Shown: positions 41,785 to 50,319 of the stretch, piece after piece
Position numbering within the stretch: position 1 is the first letter of the stretch
How the letters are laid out: each line of letters begins with the position of its first letter
DNA from: Thiohalophilus sp046483665
Lineage (GTDB): Bacteria > Pseudomonadota > Gammaproteobacteria > UBA6429 > Thiohalophilaceae
DNA length: 64,000 nucleotides
Direction: 5' to 3'
Assembly: GCF_046483665.1 (NCBI RefSeq)
Contig: NZ_JAWOCR010000005.1
Coordinates: 62,001-126,000 of the forward strand
The notes under the pieces: generated by a model
The model's database searches: none
What the model was told of the DNA's origin: nothing
What the model saw: the letters and a program-made list of their open reading frames with translations, nothing else
Translations under genes and position numbers: made by a program

Positions 41785-42930
41785 ATGCGCTTTGTGATCC
41801 CCGTCATCGCCCTGCTGGCTGCTTTGCTCAGCCCCGCTCTGAACGCCGCCCCGGACCTGGTTCCCGCGCCGCCGCAATTGCCCGGGTCCTCCTGGTTGCT
41901 GATTGATCACGACAGCGGGCGGGTGCTGGTCGAGCATGAACCCGACGCCCGGGTTGAGCCAGCCAGTATCACCAAAATCATGACCAGCTACGTGGCGTTT
42001 CACGCCCTGCGCAATAGCAGTATTAACCTGGATGACAAGGTTCGCATCAGTAAAAACGCCCGCTACAAGCATACCGACGGTTCACGCATGTTTGTCGAAT
42101 ACAACTCCCAGGTCAGCGTGGAAGACCTGCTGCGCGGGATTATCGTGCAGTCCGGCAACGATGCCAGTATCGCCCTGGCGGAACATATCGCTGGCAGTGA
42201 AGAGAGCTTTGTGACCCTGATGAACCGCCATGCACAGGCACTGGGTATGGACAATACGCATTTTACCAACAGCACCGGCTGGCCGGACGAAAATCATTAT
42301 ACGACCGCCAGGGATCTGGTCAGGCTTTCGCGCGCAATGATAGATGACTTCCCGAAGGAATATGCCATGTTCGCCGAACGGCGTTTTACGCATAACGGGA
42401 TCAAACAGTCAAACCGCAACCGGTTGTTATGGCTGGACGACCGCGTCGACGGAATCAAAACCGGTCATACTGAATCAGCCGGATATTGCCTGGTCTCCTC
42501 GGCCATCCATGATGAAATGCGCCTGATTGCCGTGGTGATGGGTACCGACAGCGAAAGTCAGCGTGATAACGCAAGTCGCAAACTGCTCAACTACGGTTTT
42601 CGTTTTTACGAAACGTTCCAGTTACATGACGCCAATGAACCGTTAACCGAAATGCGTATCTGGAAAGGCGAGCAAGAGGTAGTTCCGCTTGGGCTGGAAG
42701 CTCCTCTGCATGTGACCATTCCGCGAGGTCAACGTCGCAATGTCAAGGCACACATGAAAGTGGACCCTATGATCATGGCGCCGGCGAAAGAGGGGCAGGA
42801 ATACGGCACCGTCAATATCATGCTTGGTGAGGAAGAACTGGCGAGCAAACCACTGGTTGCATTGCGCGATGTCAATGAAGGCAGCCTATGGCGCAAGCTG
42901 GTGGATAACATCAAGCTGATGTTCAAATAA
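41785..42930 (+). CDS. dacA: D-alanyl-D-alanine carboxypeptidase (PBP5/6 type)
   Basis: 381 residues, with a cleaved signal peptide (about 1-21). It trims the terminal D-Ala from pentapeptides. The SxxK motif is S61-ITK64, the SxN motif SGN 123-125 and the KTG motif 225-227 (GIKTGHTE). A C-terminal beta domain and the amphipathic anchor (SLWRKLVDNIKLMFK) complete the PBP5 layout. dat begins 11 bp downstream. Confidence 0.97.
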   Translation: MRFVIPVIALLAALLSPALNAAPDLVPAPPQLPGSSWLLIDHDSGRVLVEHEPDARVEPASITKIMTSYVAFHALRNSSINLDDKVRISKNARYKHTDGSRMFVEYNSQVSVEDLLRGIIVQSGNDASIALAEHIAGSEESFVTLMNRHAQALGMDNTHFTNSTGWPDENHYTTARDLVRLSRAMIDDFPKEYAMFAERRFTHNGIKQSNRNRLLWLDDRVDGIKTGHTESAGYCLVSSAIHDEMRLIAVVMGTDSESQRDNASRKLLNYGFRFYETFQLHDANEPLTEMRIWKGEQEVVPLGLEAPLHVTIPRGQRRNVKAHMKVDPMIMAPAKEGQEYGTVNIMLGEEELASKPLVALRDVNEGSLWRKLVDNIKLMFK

Positions 42931-42941
42931 GCGGGCGCCAG

Positions 42942-43808
42942 ATGAGCATGCCAGAATCCATCTGTTATCTGAACGGCAATTATCTGCCCCTGGATAAAGC
43001 CTGTGTTCCGGTACTGGATCGCGGTTTCATTTTCGGGGATGGGGTTTATGAAGTTATCCCCGTCTATGCCGGCAAACCGTTTCGCCTGGATCATCACCTG
43101 CAGCGGCTTAATAACAGCCTCAACGGTGTGTATCTGTCCAATCCCCTCGATGAGGCGAACTGGACGCAGATCCTGCAACAGATCATTGAGCATAACGGTG
43201 ACGGCGATCAGTCCCTGTACCTGCAGGTCACCCGCGGGGTAGCCAAACGCGATCACGGTTTTCCCGCCACTACCGAGCCCACCGTGTTTGTCATGAGTAA
43301 TCCGTTCAAACCGGTGGATACCAGACTACTGGAAGAGGGCGTCGCCGCCATCACCCTGGAAGATATCCGCTGGCAATACTGCCATATCAAGAGCATTGCC
43401 CTGCTTCCCAATATTCTGTTGCGCCAGCAAGCCCTGGATGCCGACGCCGCCGAGGCAATTCTGATCAAGGACAACAAGGTAACAGAGGGCGCCGCCAGTA
43501 ACGTATTTATCGTGCTTGATGGTATCTTGCTGACCCCGCCCAAGGGCGAATGCCTGCTGCCAGGCATCACCCGCGATCTGGTGGTGGAACTGGCGGACCA
43601 GCACGGCGTCCCCTGCCAGCAACGGGATATCAGCCGTGAAGAACTGTCGCGGGCCGGGGAGATATGGGTCACCAGTTCCACCCGGGAGATTCTGCCGGTC
43701 ACCCGCCTCGACGGCCATCCGGTCGGCGACGGCCTGCCCGGCCCGGTATGGCAAACACTGTATACCATCTACCAGGACTACAAGGATGAACTGCGCCGGT
43801 CTGCCTGA
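42942..43808 (+). CDS. dat: D-amino acid aminotransferase (PLP class IV)
   Basis: 288 residues, fold-type IV PLP enzyme. The Schiff-base lysine is K150 in CHIKSIALLPN. RGVAKRDHGFP matches the D-amino-acid transaminase signature RGxxxRxHxFP, rather than the branched-chain or aminodeoxychorismate lyase patterns. It likely supplies or interconverts D-Ala and D-Glu for peptidoglycan, consistent with the position directly after dacA. A second ATG two codons later is equally possible. Confidence 0.92.
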   Translation: MSMPESICYLNGNYLPLDKACVPVLDRGFIFGDGVYEVIPVYAGKPFRLDHHLQRLNNSLNGVYLSNPLDEANWTQILQQIIEHNGDGDQSLYLQVTRGVAKRDHGFPATTEPTVFVMSNPFKPVDTRLLEEGVAAITLEDIRWQYCHIKSIALLPNILLRQQALDADAAEAILIKDNKVTEGAASNVFIVLDGILLTPPKGECLLPGITRDLVVELADQHGVPCQQRDISREELSRAGEIWVTSSTREILPVTRLDGHPVGDGLPGPVWQTLYTIYQDYKDELRRSA

Positions 43809-43957
43809 AATTATCCTGCTGTTATCTCGCCGAACCGCGTTTCATATTGAGGTTTGGCTAAACCACCGGATACATAAAAGTCACTGAATATGCACCGGAC
43901 GTTCTTCTCTTCAGTATTTTTAGTGAAGTCATCGCACACAAGCAAGCGGGTAAGACC

Positions 43958-44224
43958 ATGAGTCAGGAAGAAACGTTTCTGGAATTTCCCTGCAAGTTCC
44001 CCATCAAGGTCATGGGGCGAAGTGATGTGGATCTGCAGTCACTGGTTATGGAACTGGTGAGCAAACATGCGCCGGAACTGCGCGAGCAGGACATCACTCG
44101 CCGCGATAGCCGTCAGGGTAATTATGTCTCCCTGACCGTCACGGTAACCGCCACCAGCAAGGCGCAACTGGATCGTATATATCTGGAACTTAACGCCAGC
44201 GATGCGGTTCTGATGACCCTCTAG
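43958..44224 (+). CDS. ybeD: YbeD/DUF493 family protein
   Basis: 88 residues, a compact ACT-like fold protein conserved between dacA and lipB in many gammaproteobacteria. The family pattern FPCKFPIKVMGRS and the LxLxASDxVLMTL end are clear. Function is unsettled; position suggests a link to lipoate biosynthesis or allosteric control. The lipB GTG starts 2 bp after its stop. Confidence 0.93.
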   Translation: MSQEETFLEFPCKFPIKVMGRSDVDLQSLVMELVSKHAPELREQDITRRDSRQGNYVSLTVTVTATSKAQLDRIYLELNASDAVLMTL

Positions 44225-44226
44225 CC

Positions 44227-44880
44227 GTGAATCAACCGTCATTCAATAAGCGCCTGCGGATTCGCCAGCGGGGCCTGTGCGAATATGAGCCGATCTGGCA
44301 CGAGATGCAGGCGTTCACGCAGCAGCGCCGGCCTGATACTCCGGATGAACTGTGGCTGCTGCAACACCCGCCGGTCTTTACTCTGGGGCGCAACGCGAAA
44401 CCTGAACACCTGCTCGATCCGGGTGATATTCGGGTCATCCCCATCGATCGGGGCGGTCAGGTCACTTACCACGGACCGGGTCAGCTGATGGTGTATACCC
44501 TGGCGGATCTGAAACGGCTGGAAATGGGAATACGCGAGTTTGTTACCGCACTGGAACAGACCGTCATCGATCTGCTTGCCGAATATCAAATCGAGGCACA
44601 TGGCCGCCGCGATGCGCCCGGCGTGTATGTCGAAGACGCCAAGATCGCGGCGCTGGGCCTGCGCGTCAAGCAGGGCTGTACGTATCACGGTCTGGCCCTG
44701 AATATCGACATGGATCTCTCGCCGTTTGCTCGCATCAACCCCTGCGGATACGCGGGCATGGCCGTGACCCGGATGCGCGATCTGGGTATCAGCGACAGTC
44801 TGGCTTCGATCCGCGCTCGATTCGTTGTCCATTTACTGGCCAATCTGGGCTACAATGACCGGGAACAGCCGCCGGAATAA
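44227..44880 (+). CDS. lipB: Octanoyl-[ACP]:protein octanoyltransferase
   Basis: 217 residues from a GTG start. Transfers octanoyl groups from ACP to lipoyl domains. The substrate-binding RGGQVTYHGPGQLMVY block spans 75-90. The catalytic pair is K139 (DAKIAALGLRV) and C173 (INPCGYAGMAVT). lipA starts 4 bp downstream, so the two lipoate steps are expressed together. Confidence 0.97.
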   Translation: MNQPSFNKRLRIRQRGLCEYEPIWHEMQAFTQQRRPDTPDELWLLQHPPVFTLGRNAKPEHLLDPGDIRVIPIDRGGQVTYHGPGQLMVYTLADLKRLEMGIREFVTALEQTVIDLLAEYQIEAHGRRDAPGVYVEDAKIAALGLRVKQGCTYHGLALNIDMDLSPFARINPCGYAGMAVTRMRDLGISDSLASIRARFVVHLLANLGYNDREQPPE

Positions 44881-44884
44881 CCCC

Positions 44885-45862
44885 ATGAGTCACCCGTCCG
44901 ATACCAATTCGCAGGACACCCCCCCCAGCCCTGCTAACCCTCTCAAGGGTAAATCCAAAACTGACCGCATTCCGATCAAGGTGGTACCCGCGGACAAACC
45001 GTTACCCAAGCCGCACTGGATTCGCGCCCGCTCGCCCAACTCGCCGGAAGTGGGTCGACTGAAACAACTGCTGCGCGAACACAACCTGTATACGGTTTGC
45101 GAAGAGGCGGCCTGCCCCAATCTGGGCGAATGTTTTGCCCACGGAACGGCAACCTTCATGATCATGGGCGATGTCTGTACCCGGCGTTGTCCGTTTTGTG
45201 ATGTCGCCCATGGTCGTCCCGATCCGCTCGACGAACAGGAACCGCATAACCTGGCCGTCACCATTGGCGCCATGCAATTACGCTATGTGGTGATCACCTC
45301 CGTGGATCGCGACGATCTGCGCGACGGCGGCAGCGCCCATTTCGCACGCTGCATTGCCGCAGTGCGTCAACAGAGTCCTGGTACCCGCATCGAGGTCCTG
45401 GTGCCCGATTTTCGCGGTCGCATGGAAAAAGCGCTGCACGAGCTGGCCAGGGCGCTGCCCGATGTTTTCAATCATAACCTGGAGACCGTGCCCCGCCTGT
45501 ACAAACAGGCCCGTCCCGGTGCTGATTACGCCTGGTCCCTGAAACTGCTGCAGCAATTCAAACAGCAACATCCGGGGCTGCCGACCAAATCCGGGTTGAT
45601 GCTGGGGCTGGGAGAAGACCTGGAGGAAGTGCAACAGGTGATGCAGGACCTGCGTGAGCATGACTGCGATATGCTGACCCTGGGACAATATCTGCAACCG
45701 GGACCATATCATTTGCCGGTCAGTCGCTATGTCACTCCGGAGGAATTCAAGCAACTGGAATCCATTGGCTATGCAATGGGATTCAGTAATGTTGCCAGTG
45801 GCCCCATGGTGCGCTCATCCTACCATGCGGATAAACAGGCGGCCGGAGAAGCGATTACCTGA
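44885..45862 (+). CDS. lipA: Lipoyl synthase (radical SAM)
   Basis: 325 residues from ATG 44885 (a frame to 44825 is inside lipB). It inserts two sulfurs into protein-bound octanoyl groups. The auxiliary 4Fe-4S cluster motif CEEAACPNLGEC and the radical SAM motif CTRRCPFC are both complete, and a late RSSYHAD supplies the serine ligand to the auxiliary cluster. An unstructured N-terminal extension (1-40) is normal for the family. Confidence 0.98.
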   Translation: MSHPSDTNSQDTPPSPANPLKGKSKTDRIPIKVVPADKPLPKPHWIRARSPNSPEVGRLKQLLREHNLYTVCEEAACPNLGECFAHGTATFMIMGDVCTRRCPFCDVAHGRPDPLDEQEPHNLAVTIGAMQLRYVVITSVDRDDLRDGGSAHFARCIAAVRQQSPGTRIEVLVPDFRGRMEKALHELARALPDVFNHNLETVPRLYKQARPGADYAWSLKLLQQFKQQHPGLPTKSGLMLGLGEDLEEVQQVMQDLREHDCDMLTLGQYLQPGPYHLPVSRYVTPEEFKQLESIGYAMGFSNVASGPMVRSSYHADKQAAGEAIT

Positions 45863-45919
45863 TTTAATAGAATAACGGTTGTATTCCCCTAATCCACATA
45901 ACAACGACGGGGCACGGTT

Positions 45920-46678
45920 TTGGAAATTCTGCTTATACGACTCATTGAATCCCTGCTGATGCCACCGGGATTGATGATCCTGATGATGCTGCTCGGCTCT
46001 TTCGTAATCGGGCGCTTGTTTGTCACGGGCAAAATACTGATCGTCGGCGGCTTTGTTCTTCTGATCGCCGCCAGTTTGCCGATTGTCTCCAGCAACCTGC
46101 TGGCGCTGCTGGAACAGACCCCGCCACTGAGCATGGCAAAACTCAAGCAACAACGTGTCCAGGCCATTGTGATCCTGGGTGGCGGACGTTATGCCGACGC
46201 CCCGGAATTCAACGGTCGGGATACCGTATCAAAACATACTCTGGAACGCTTGCGCTATGGCGCCCGGCTGCAGCGCGAAAGCAACCTGCCGCTCCTGGTT
46301 ACCGGCGGCAATCCCTATGCTCGCCCGGTCGCCGAAGCCGAACTGATGCGCCAGACCCTGGAACAGGCATTCAATACGCCGGTGAAGTGGGTCGAAAGTG
46401 CCTCGAGCAATACCTGGGAAAACGCCCGCTACAGCCAGGTTCACCTCAAACGCGCCGGCATCAACCGCATTGCCCTGGTTACTCATGCCTGGCACATGCC
46501 GCGCTCGGTCAGCGCCTTCGAGGAACAGGGCTTCGACGTCACCCCCGCCCCCACCGCCTATAGCACCCGCGCCCGGCCTCTGCTGCTGCAGTTCGTCCCC
46601 GATGCCGGCGCCCTCGAAAACAGCCGCAAAGCCCTGCACGAACTCCTCGGCCGGCTTTGGTATACCGTGCGGTATTAG
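45920..46678 (+). CDS. YdcF/ElyC-like DUF218 membrane protein
   Basis: 252 residues from a TTG start. Two N-terminal helices (about 12-30 and 36-54) precede a DUF218 domain. Its landmarks are AIVILGGGRYADAPEF, LPLLVTGGNPYARP, NTWENARYS and VTHAWHMPRSV. ElyC/SanA-type proteins influence envelope integrity and peptidoglycan or ECA synthesis; a specific role here is not shown. The C-terminal hydrophobic-poor end is short. It is followed by an inverted-arm repeat element. Confidence 0.9.
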   Translation: MEILLIRLIESLLMPPGLMILMMLLGSFVIGRLFVTGKILIVGGFVLLIAASLPIVSSNLLALLEQTPPLSMAKLKQQRVQAIVILGGGRYADAPEFNGRDTVSKHTLERLRYGARLQRESNLPLLVTGGNPYARPVAEAELMRQTLEQAFNTPVKWVESASSNTWENARYSQVHLKRAGINRIALVTHAWHMPRSVSAFEEQGFDVTPAPTAYSTRARPLLLQFVPDAGALENSRKALHELLGRLWYTVRY

Positions 46679-46692
46679 ATACGGAAAAGATC

Positions 46693-46932
46693 AACGCAGA
46701 GGCGCAGAGGACGCAAAGATTTTATGATGAGGTCTCTTCAGCCCCTGCGCCTCTTCGTTATTTCAAGAACTGATTAGAGAAGACCACCGACGACACCGAA
46801 CTCACTGAATCTATTGATTCAGCGCGTTCGGTGTCTTCAGTATTTCGATCATCGGTCAGGGAGACGAATGGAGAGAGATGCATCCAATAATTCTTTTCCT
46901 CTGCGTTCTCTGCGCCTTTGCGCCTCTGCGTT
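46693..46932. repeat. Inverted-arm intergenic element 1
   Basis: The left arm (46693-46718, aacgcagaggcgcagagg...) and right arm (46901-46932, ending gcgcctctgcgtt) are inverted and about 26 bp matched. They enclose about 180 bp without a gene, which includes its own palindrome gacaccgaac / gttcggtgtc. It fills the whole convergent spacer between the DUF218 gene and the L,D-transpeptidase gene. Closely related arms recur at 58981 and 63737. Confidence 0.75.
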
Positions 46933-46969
46933 AAAAAACTTCTTGATATAAAACCATTGTAGAAAAGTT

Positions 46970-48295
46970 TCAGCGGCCTTCGTAGACGATGCGCCACTGG
47001 CCGTCGCGGCGGGTGAGGTAGAGGCGTTTTTGCATTTCGCTGTTGAAGTTGTTGGAGCGGTAGGTCTGATGCAATCGTGCGACAACCAGGTCGCCCTGCT
47101 GGTTTTCCACGCGGGGATAGCTGAACAGGGAGACGTCATCGAGTTTGACCTCCTGGAAGGTCTTGGACTGTGCGACCTGGCGTTTGTGGCGTTTCCAGCT
47201 TTGAATGTCGTGTGAGCGGGTCCAGAAACTGTCGTCATAGTGTGACAGATAACGTTCGGTATCCAGGCTTTCCCAGTCCTGTTCCCACTGTTGCAGCGCC
47301 CGCAGAATTTCGCGACGTTCGTTCCGCCAGGCCTGCTCGTCAATCCAGTCGATGCGTGAGGTAATAATCACCGGGGTGACGCCGGGTTTGATCTCGTGTT
47401 TGATTGCATCCAGATCGTAGTTGGAGAGTACCACGCAGCCTTCACTGTCCAGCGGCGGACGGCTGTAGAATTCGCGTTCGGTGCCGTGCAGCCAGATACC
47501 GTAACCGGTCTTGCCCTGTTTGCGATCCAGTTCGTTGGGATAGTTGACCGGGAACGCCCCGATGCCATAACGTTCGGGCAGCTCTTCATCCGGGATCCAG
47601 TTGGTAACAAAGTAAACCCCTTCGGGGGTACGCAGATCGCCCCGCACCACCTTGTTCCCCTGCTCGCGCCCGGTACTGACATAGTAATCCCGGACCAGGC
47701 GGGGCGGTTGTGCTTTCCCCTGTTGTTCGAACAGAAACAAGCGGTGGCGTGACTTGTCCACCACGATGGCATGCCCGACGTTGTCACTCAGAGTCAGGAT
47801 CTGGCGCGGGATGCGGGCGTGCCGCTCCTTGTCGAGATGCACGCCCAGGCGATAATCGGCTTCCTGCTGCAGACCCTGCAGCACATCACGGGCCTCAGGG
47901 CTGAGACTGGCAAACAGACTGGCATCGCCGATGTCGCTGACCGGATGCCATTTCATCATGCGCAAATCGGCATAGATCATATGCGCCAGCTGGAAATTGG
48001 GGGCCCGTTGGCGCAACGCATCAAGCTCCCGTAGTGCCGCCTCCAGGTTACCGCTGCGGAAATAGATCAAGCCTTTTAACAGACTGGCTTCATGATCGGC
48101 GGGATGAACGGCCAGTCGTTCATCAAGATGAGACAGGGCCTTGCCCACCTGCCGCTCCAGGCTCAGAGGGGCGCCCGGGTTTTCCCGCATGGCCAGATGC
48201 GCCAGCAGTGTCGGCTCCGCCTGCGCGGCGGCGGCTAGCAGCAGACTACCGCCGAGCAGTAATCCGGTTAAAAAGCCATGGCGAAATATTGTCAA
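46970..48295 (-). CDS. L,D-transpeptidase with C-terminal NTF2-like domain
   Basis: 441 residues from TTG 48295, overlapping the upstream stop as TTGA. Signal peptide (1-27), a helical TPR-like region (about 40-110), the YkuD catalytic domain (about 170-300), and a C-terminal NTF2-like domain (about 325-441). Catalytic residues: H270 in IWLHGTEREF and C287 in SEGCVVLSNYD. This family makes 3-3 cross-links or attaches proteins to peptidoglycan, and the C-terminal extension resembles a domain found with YkuD proteins. The adjoining TPR gene ends in a homologous domain. No known substrate is indicated. Confidence 0.9.
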   Translation of the reverse strand: MTIFRHGFLTGLLLGGSLLLAAAAQAEPTLLAHLAMRENPGAPLSLERQVGKALSHLDERLAVHPADHEASLLKGLIYFRSGNLEAALRELDALRQRAPNFQLAHMIYADLRMMKWHPVSDIGDASLFASLSPEARDVLQGLQQEADYRLGVHLDKERHARIPRQILTLSDNVGHAIVVDKSRHRLFLFEQQGKAQPPRLVRDYYVSTGREQGNKVVRGDLRTPEGVYFVTNWIPDEELPERYGIGAFPVNYPNELDRKQGKTGYGIWLHGTEREFYSRPPLDSEGCVVLSNYDLDAIKHEIKPGVTPVIITSRIDWIDEQAWRNERREILRALQQWEQDWESLDTERYLSHYDDSFWTRSHDIQSWKRHKRQVAQSKTFQEVKLDDVSLFSYPRVENQQGDLVVARLHQTYRSNNFNSEMQKRLYLTRRDGQWRIVYEGR

Positions 48296-49221
48296 AGTGT
48301 AGTTTCCCGGCTGATTCGCCAGCCATTACTCTCCCGGCTGAGGATCAATTGTTTATGTGTAACGTCACCGTAAGTATCGGAACGGTATTTCTGGATAAAT
48401 TTCACCACTGCCTGTTGCCCGGATTGCTCGGCAATACGCAGTTTGTCCAGTTCAACCCGAATCCATTCAGGGCGACTCAATCTTACCTGGCGCTGTTGTT
48501 CCCAGCCCTGACGAGTGAGGCCGTCGTCCGGGCGAAAATCCCTGGCATAAAATGACAAGTAGTCCCCCACGTTCTGCGCAGACCAGGCCCGGGCCCAGTC
48601 GCGCACGGTCTGCTCGATAGCCGGTTCGCTCGGTGGCAACGGGATGGCCGGCGAAGGCTCGACAACTGCGGCCGTTTCAGCCACTTCGGCCTCTGGCGCT
48701 GCGGGGGCCCGGGCCGGGCGCGGCACCTCGGACAGGCTCAGGGTGGCCAGGCTAATATTCTGCTCGGGCACATCCACCCGCAACGCCTTGCCATAGGAAG
48801 CCCGGGCAATTTCCACATTCACTGCCTGCAGATTACGGTAAACCGCGGCATAGGCCGGATCGATGTCAGTCAAAGCCTGCTCCAGCACCTGACTGGCCTG
48901 TGTCAGGCGTTCCTGCTCCACCAGTAACGCGGCCAGATTGTTGTAGGCCTCGATGCGTTGCGGATGGTGTTCGATCAATTGCCGGTAGGCGCGTTCCGCC
49001 CGCTCCTTCTGGGCCAGGGCGGTCAGCGCGCGGGCCCGAAGAAACAGCCCGTCGCCGTTGTCGGGAGCGTCTTTGAGCTGCTTGTCAATCAGGATCAATG
49101 CCTGTTCGGGCTGTCCCGTCTGCAACAGCAACTGCGCCTCGTCCAGCGTACTGGCCGACAGGCCCGCCGAAAGGAACCACAACAGCGCACCGGTCGCCAC
49201 TCTGAAATTCATCGTCATCAA
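48292..49221 (-). CDS. TPR protein with C-terminal NTF2-like domain
   Basis: 309 residues with a signal peptide (about 1-23), TPR repeats over 25-150 (DGLFLRARALTALAQKERAE), an alanine/proline-rich linker (170-200), and an NTF2-like C-terminal domain (about 203-309). That domain (RDWARAWSAQNVGDYLSFYA, then TYGDVTHKQLILSRESNGWR) aligns with the tail of the downstream L,D-transpeptidase. Its stop overlaps the transpeptidase start, so the two are co-translated. A partner or anchor for the transpeptidase is a reasonable inference. The start is ATG 49221, with alternatives at 49218 and 49212. Confidence 0.86.
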   Translation of the reverse strand: MMTMNFRVATGALLWFLSAGLSASTLDEAQLLLQTGQPEQALILIDKQLKDAPDNGDGLFLRARALTALAQKERAERAYRQLIEHHPQRIEAYNNLAALLVEQERLTQASQVLEQALTDIDPAYAAVYRNLQAVNVEIARASYGKALRVDVPEQNISLATLSLSEVPRPARAPAAPEAEVAETAAVVEPSPAIPLPPSEPAIEQTVRDWARAWSAQNVGDYLSFYARDFRPDDGLTRQGWEQQRQVRLSRPEWIRVELDKLRIAEQSGQQAVVKFIQKYRSDTYGDVTHKQLILSRESNGWRISRETTL

Positions 49222-49293
49222 TAACCTTGCATAAAAACTTTAATGATTATAACAATTTACTGTGCCGCGGCAAGCCAAAGCGGCGGCATGGTT

Positions 49294-50319
49294 TCAGTCA
49301 GCACCGGGTAACGGCAGGCGCTCCATCAGATAACAGAGACAATCCTGGCGGATAATCTCGGCATCCAGGGTCAGCATCGAGGGCATAACCGGCACCCGGG
49401 TATAAATCCCACCATCGCGCAGTTCGAAATAACGGCTGCTGACTTCATTGCCCTGTTCGTCGCGGGCATGCAGGGCCCGCTCGCAATCCGTCCGGAAGCG
49501 GCCGAAACAGGTGCCCGGCGGCAATTCGCTGAAGTTATAGTGATCGATAGCCGGACTGAGATCGATATCAGCCCGCTCATCGCCCACCGCGACCGAACAC
49601 TGTTCCGGTACTTTGACCACTGCCACCGTATGAAACAGATCCACATCCTGCGGCGCTATCGCATGATCGGGAAACGCTGACAGATGCAGGACCGCTTCGA
49701 CAAACTCAATCACATGCGCCACGCCTCGTGCATCATCGGGTTTGCCACATTCGATCGTGACCGCCGGACACAGCGAGGACATTGCCATCGAAAGTACCGT
49801 ATCCGGCTTGAGAAAATAGACGACGGTACGACTGAACAGTGTTGCCAGATGCAGATATTCGTCCTGCAGACGATTAACGCAGGCGTAATGCGGGTTGGTC
49901 CCGGTGTTGTTGTGTATGTCGAGAGCGGCAAACAAGGGTTGCTGTTGTAACCAGGCCAGTAGCTCACGCGCCATGGCATACTCGGCGCTCTCGCCGTCAG
50001 CTTGCCAGATCCGGTTATAGTCCACTTGTTGCGGGAGATGGCGCTGTCCCTGCGCCGCGGCTGAAACATTCCCAATGAACAGATACACACTGCGCGGCAG
50101 GCGAGTATATTTTTTCAGGATGGCGCGCATGGCATCCCAGCTGGTGGTCTCGTTACCATGTAACAGCACCGATACAAACAATGCGCGGGGATCCTCACCC
50201 GATAACCTGATCAGTGTCGGCCCGATTAACTGTTCATGCAGTCGTCGCGCGGGTAAATCCAGCAGGCCCGGCGGTATCGCCTCGAGATATGTCAGGTGGG
50301 GTTCAGAGGGACCATTCAT
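49294..50319 (-). CDS. M14-family aspartoacylase/succinylglutamate desuccinylase-like hydrolase
   Basis: 341 residues from ATG 50319 (the frame to 50454 lies within the neighbouring gene). Zinc ligands are H54 and E57 (LLHGNETTS) and H136 (DIHNNTG); the likely catalytic glutamate is in TIECGKPDD. Such enzymes hydrolyse acyl-amino acids or amide-linked amino acids. It overlaps the 3' end of the GCS2 ligase by 17 bp, so the two act in one pathway. M14 and GCS2 genes are often found together with RimK-type ligases, but no RimK is seen here. Confidence 0.85.
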   Translation of the reverse strand: MNGPSEPHLTYLEAIPPGLLDLPARRLHEQLIGPTLIRLSGEDPRALFVSVLLHGNETTSWDAMRAILKKYTRLPRSVYLFIGNVSAAAQGQRHLPQQVDYNRIWQADGESAEYAMARELLAWLQQQPLFAALDIHNNTGTNPHYACVNRLQDEYLHLATLFSRTVVYFLKPDTVLSMAMSSLCPAVTIECGKPDDARGVAHVIEFVEAVLHLSAFPDHAIAPQDVDLFHTVAVVKVPEQCSVAVGDERADIDLSPAIDHYNFSELPPGTCFGRFRTDCERALHARDEQGNEVSSRYFELRDGGIYTRVPVMPSMLTLDAEIIRQDCLCYLMERLPLPGAD

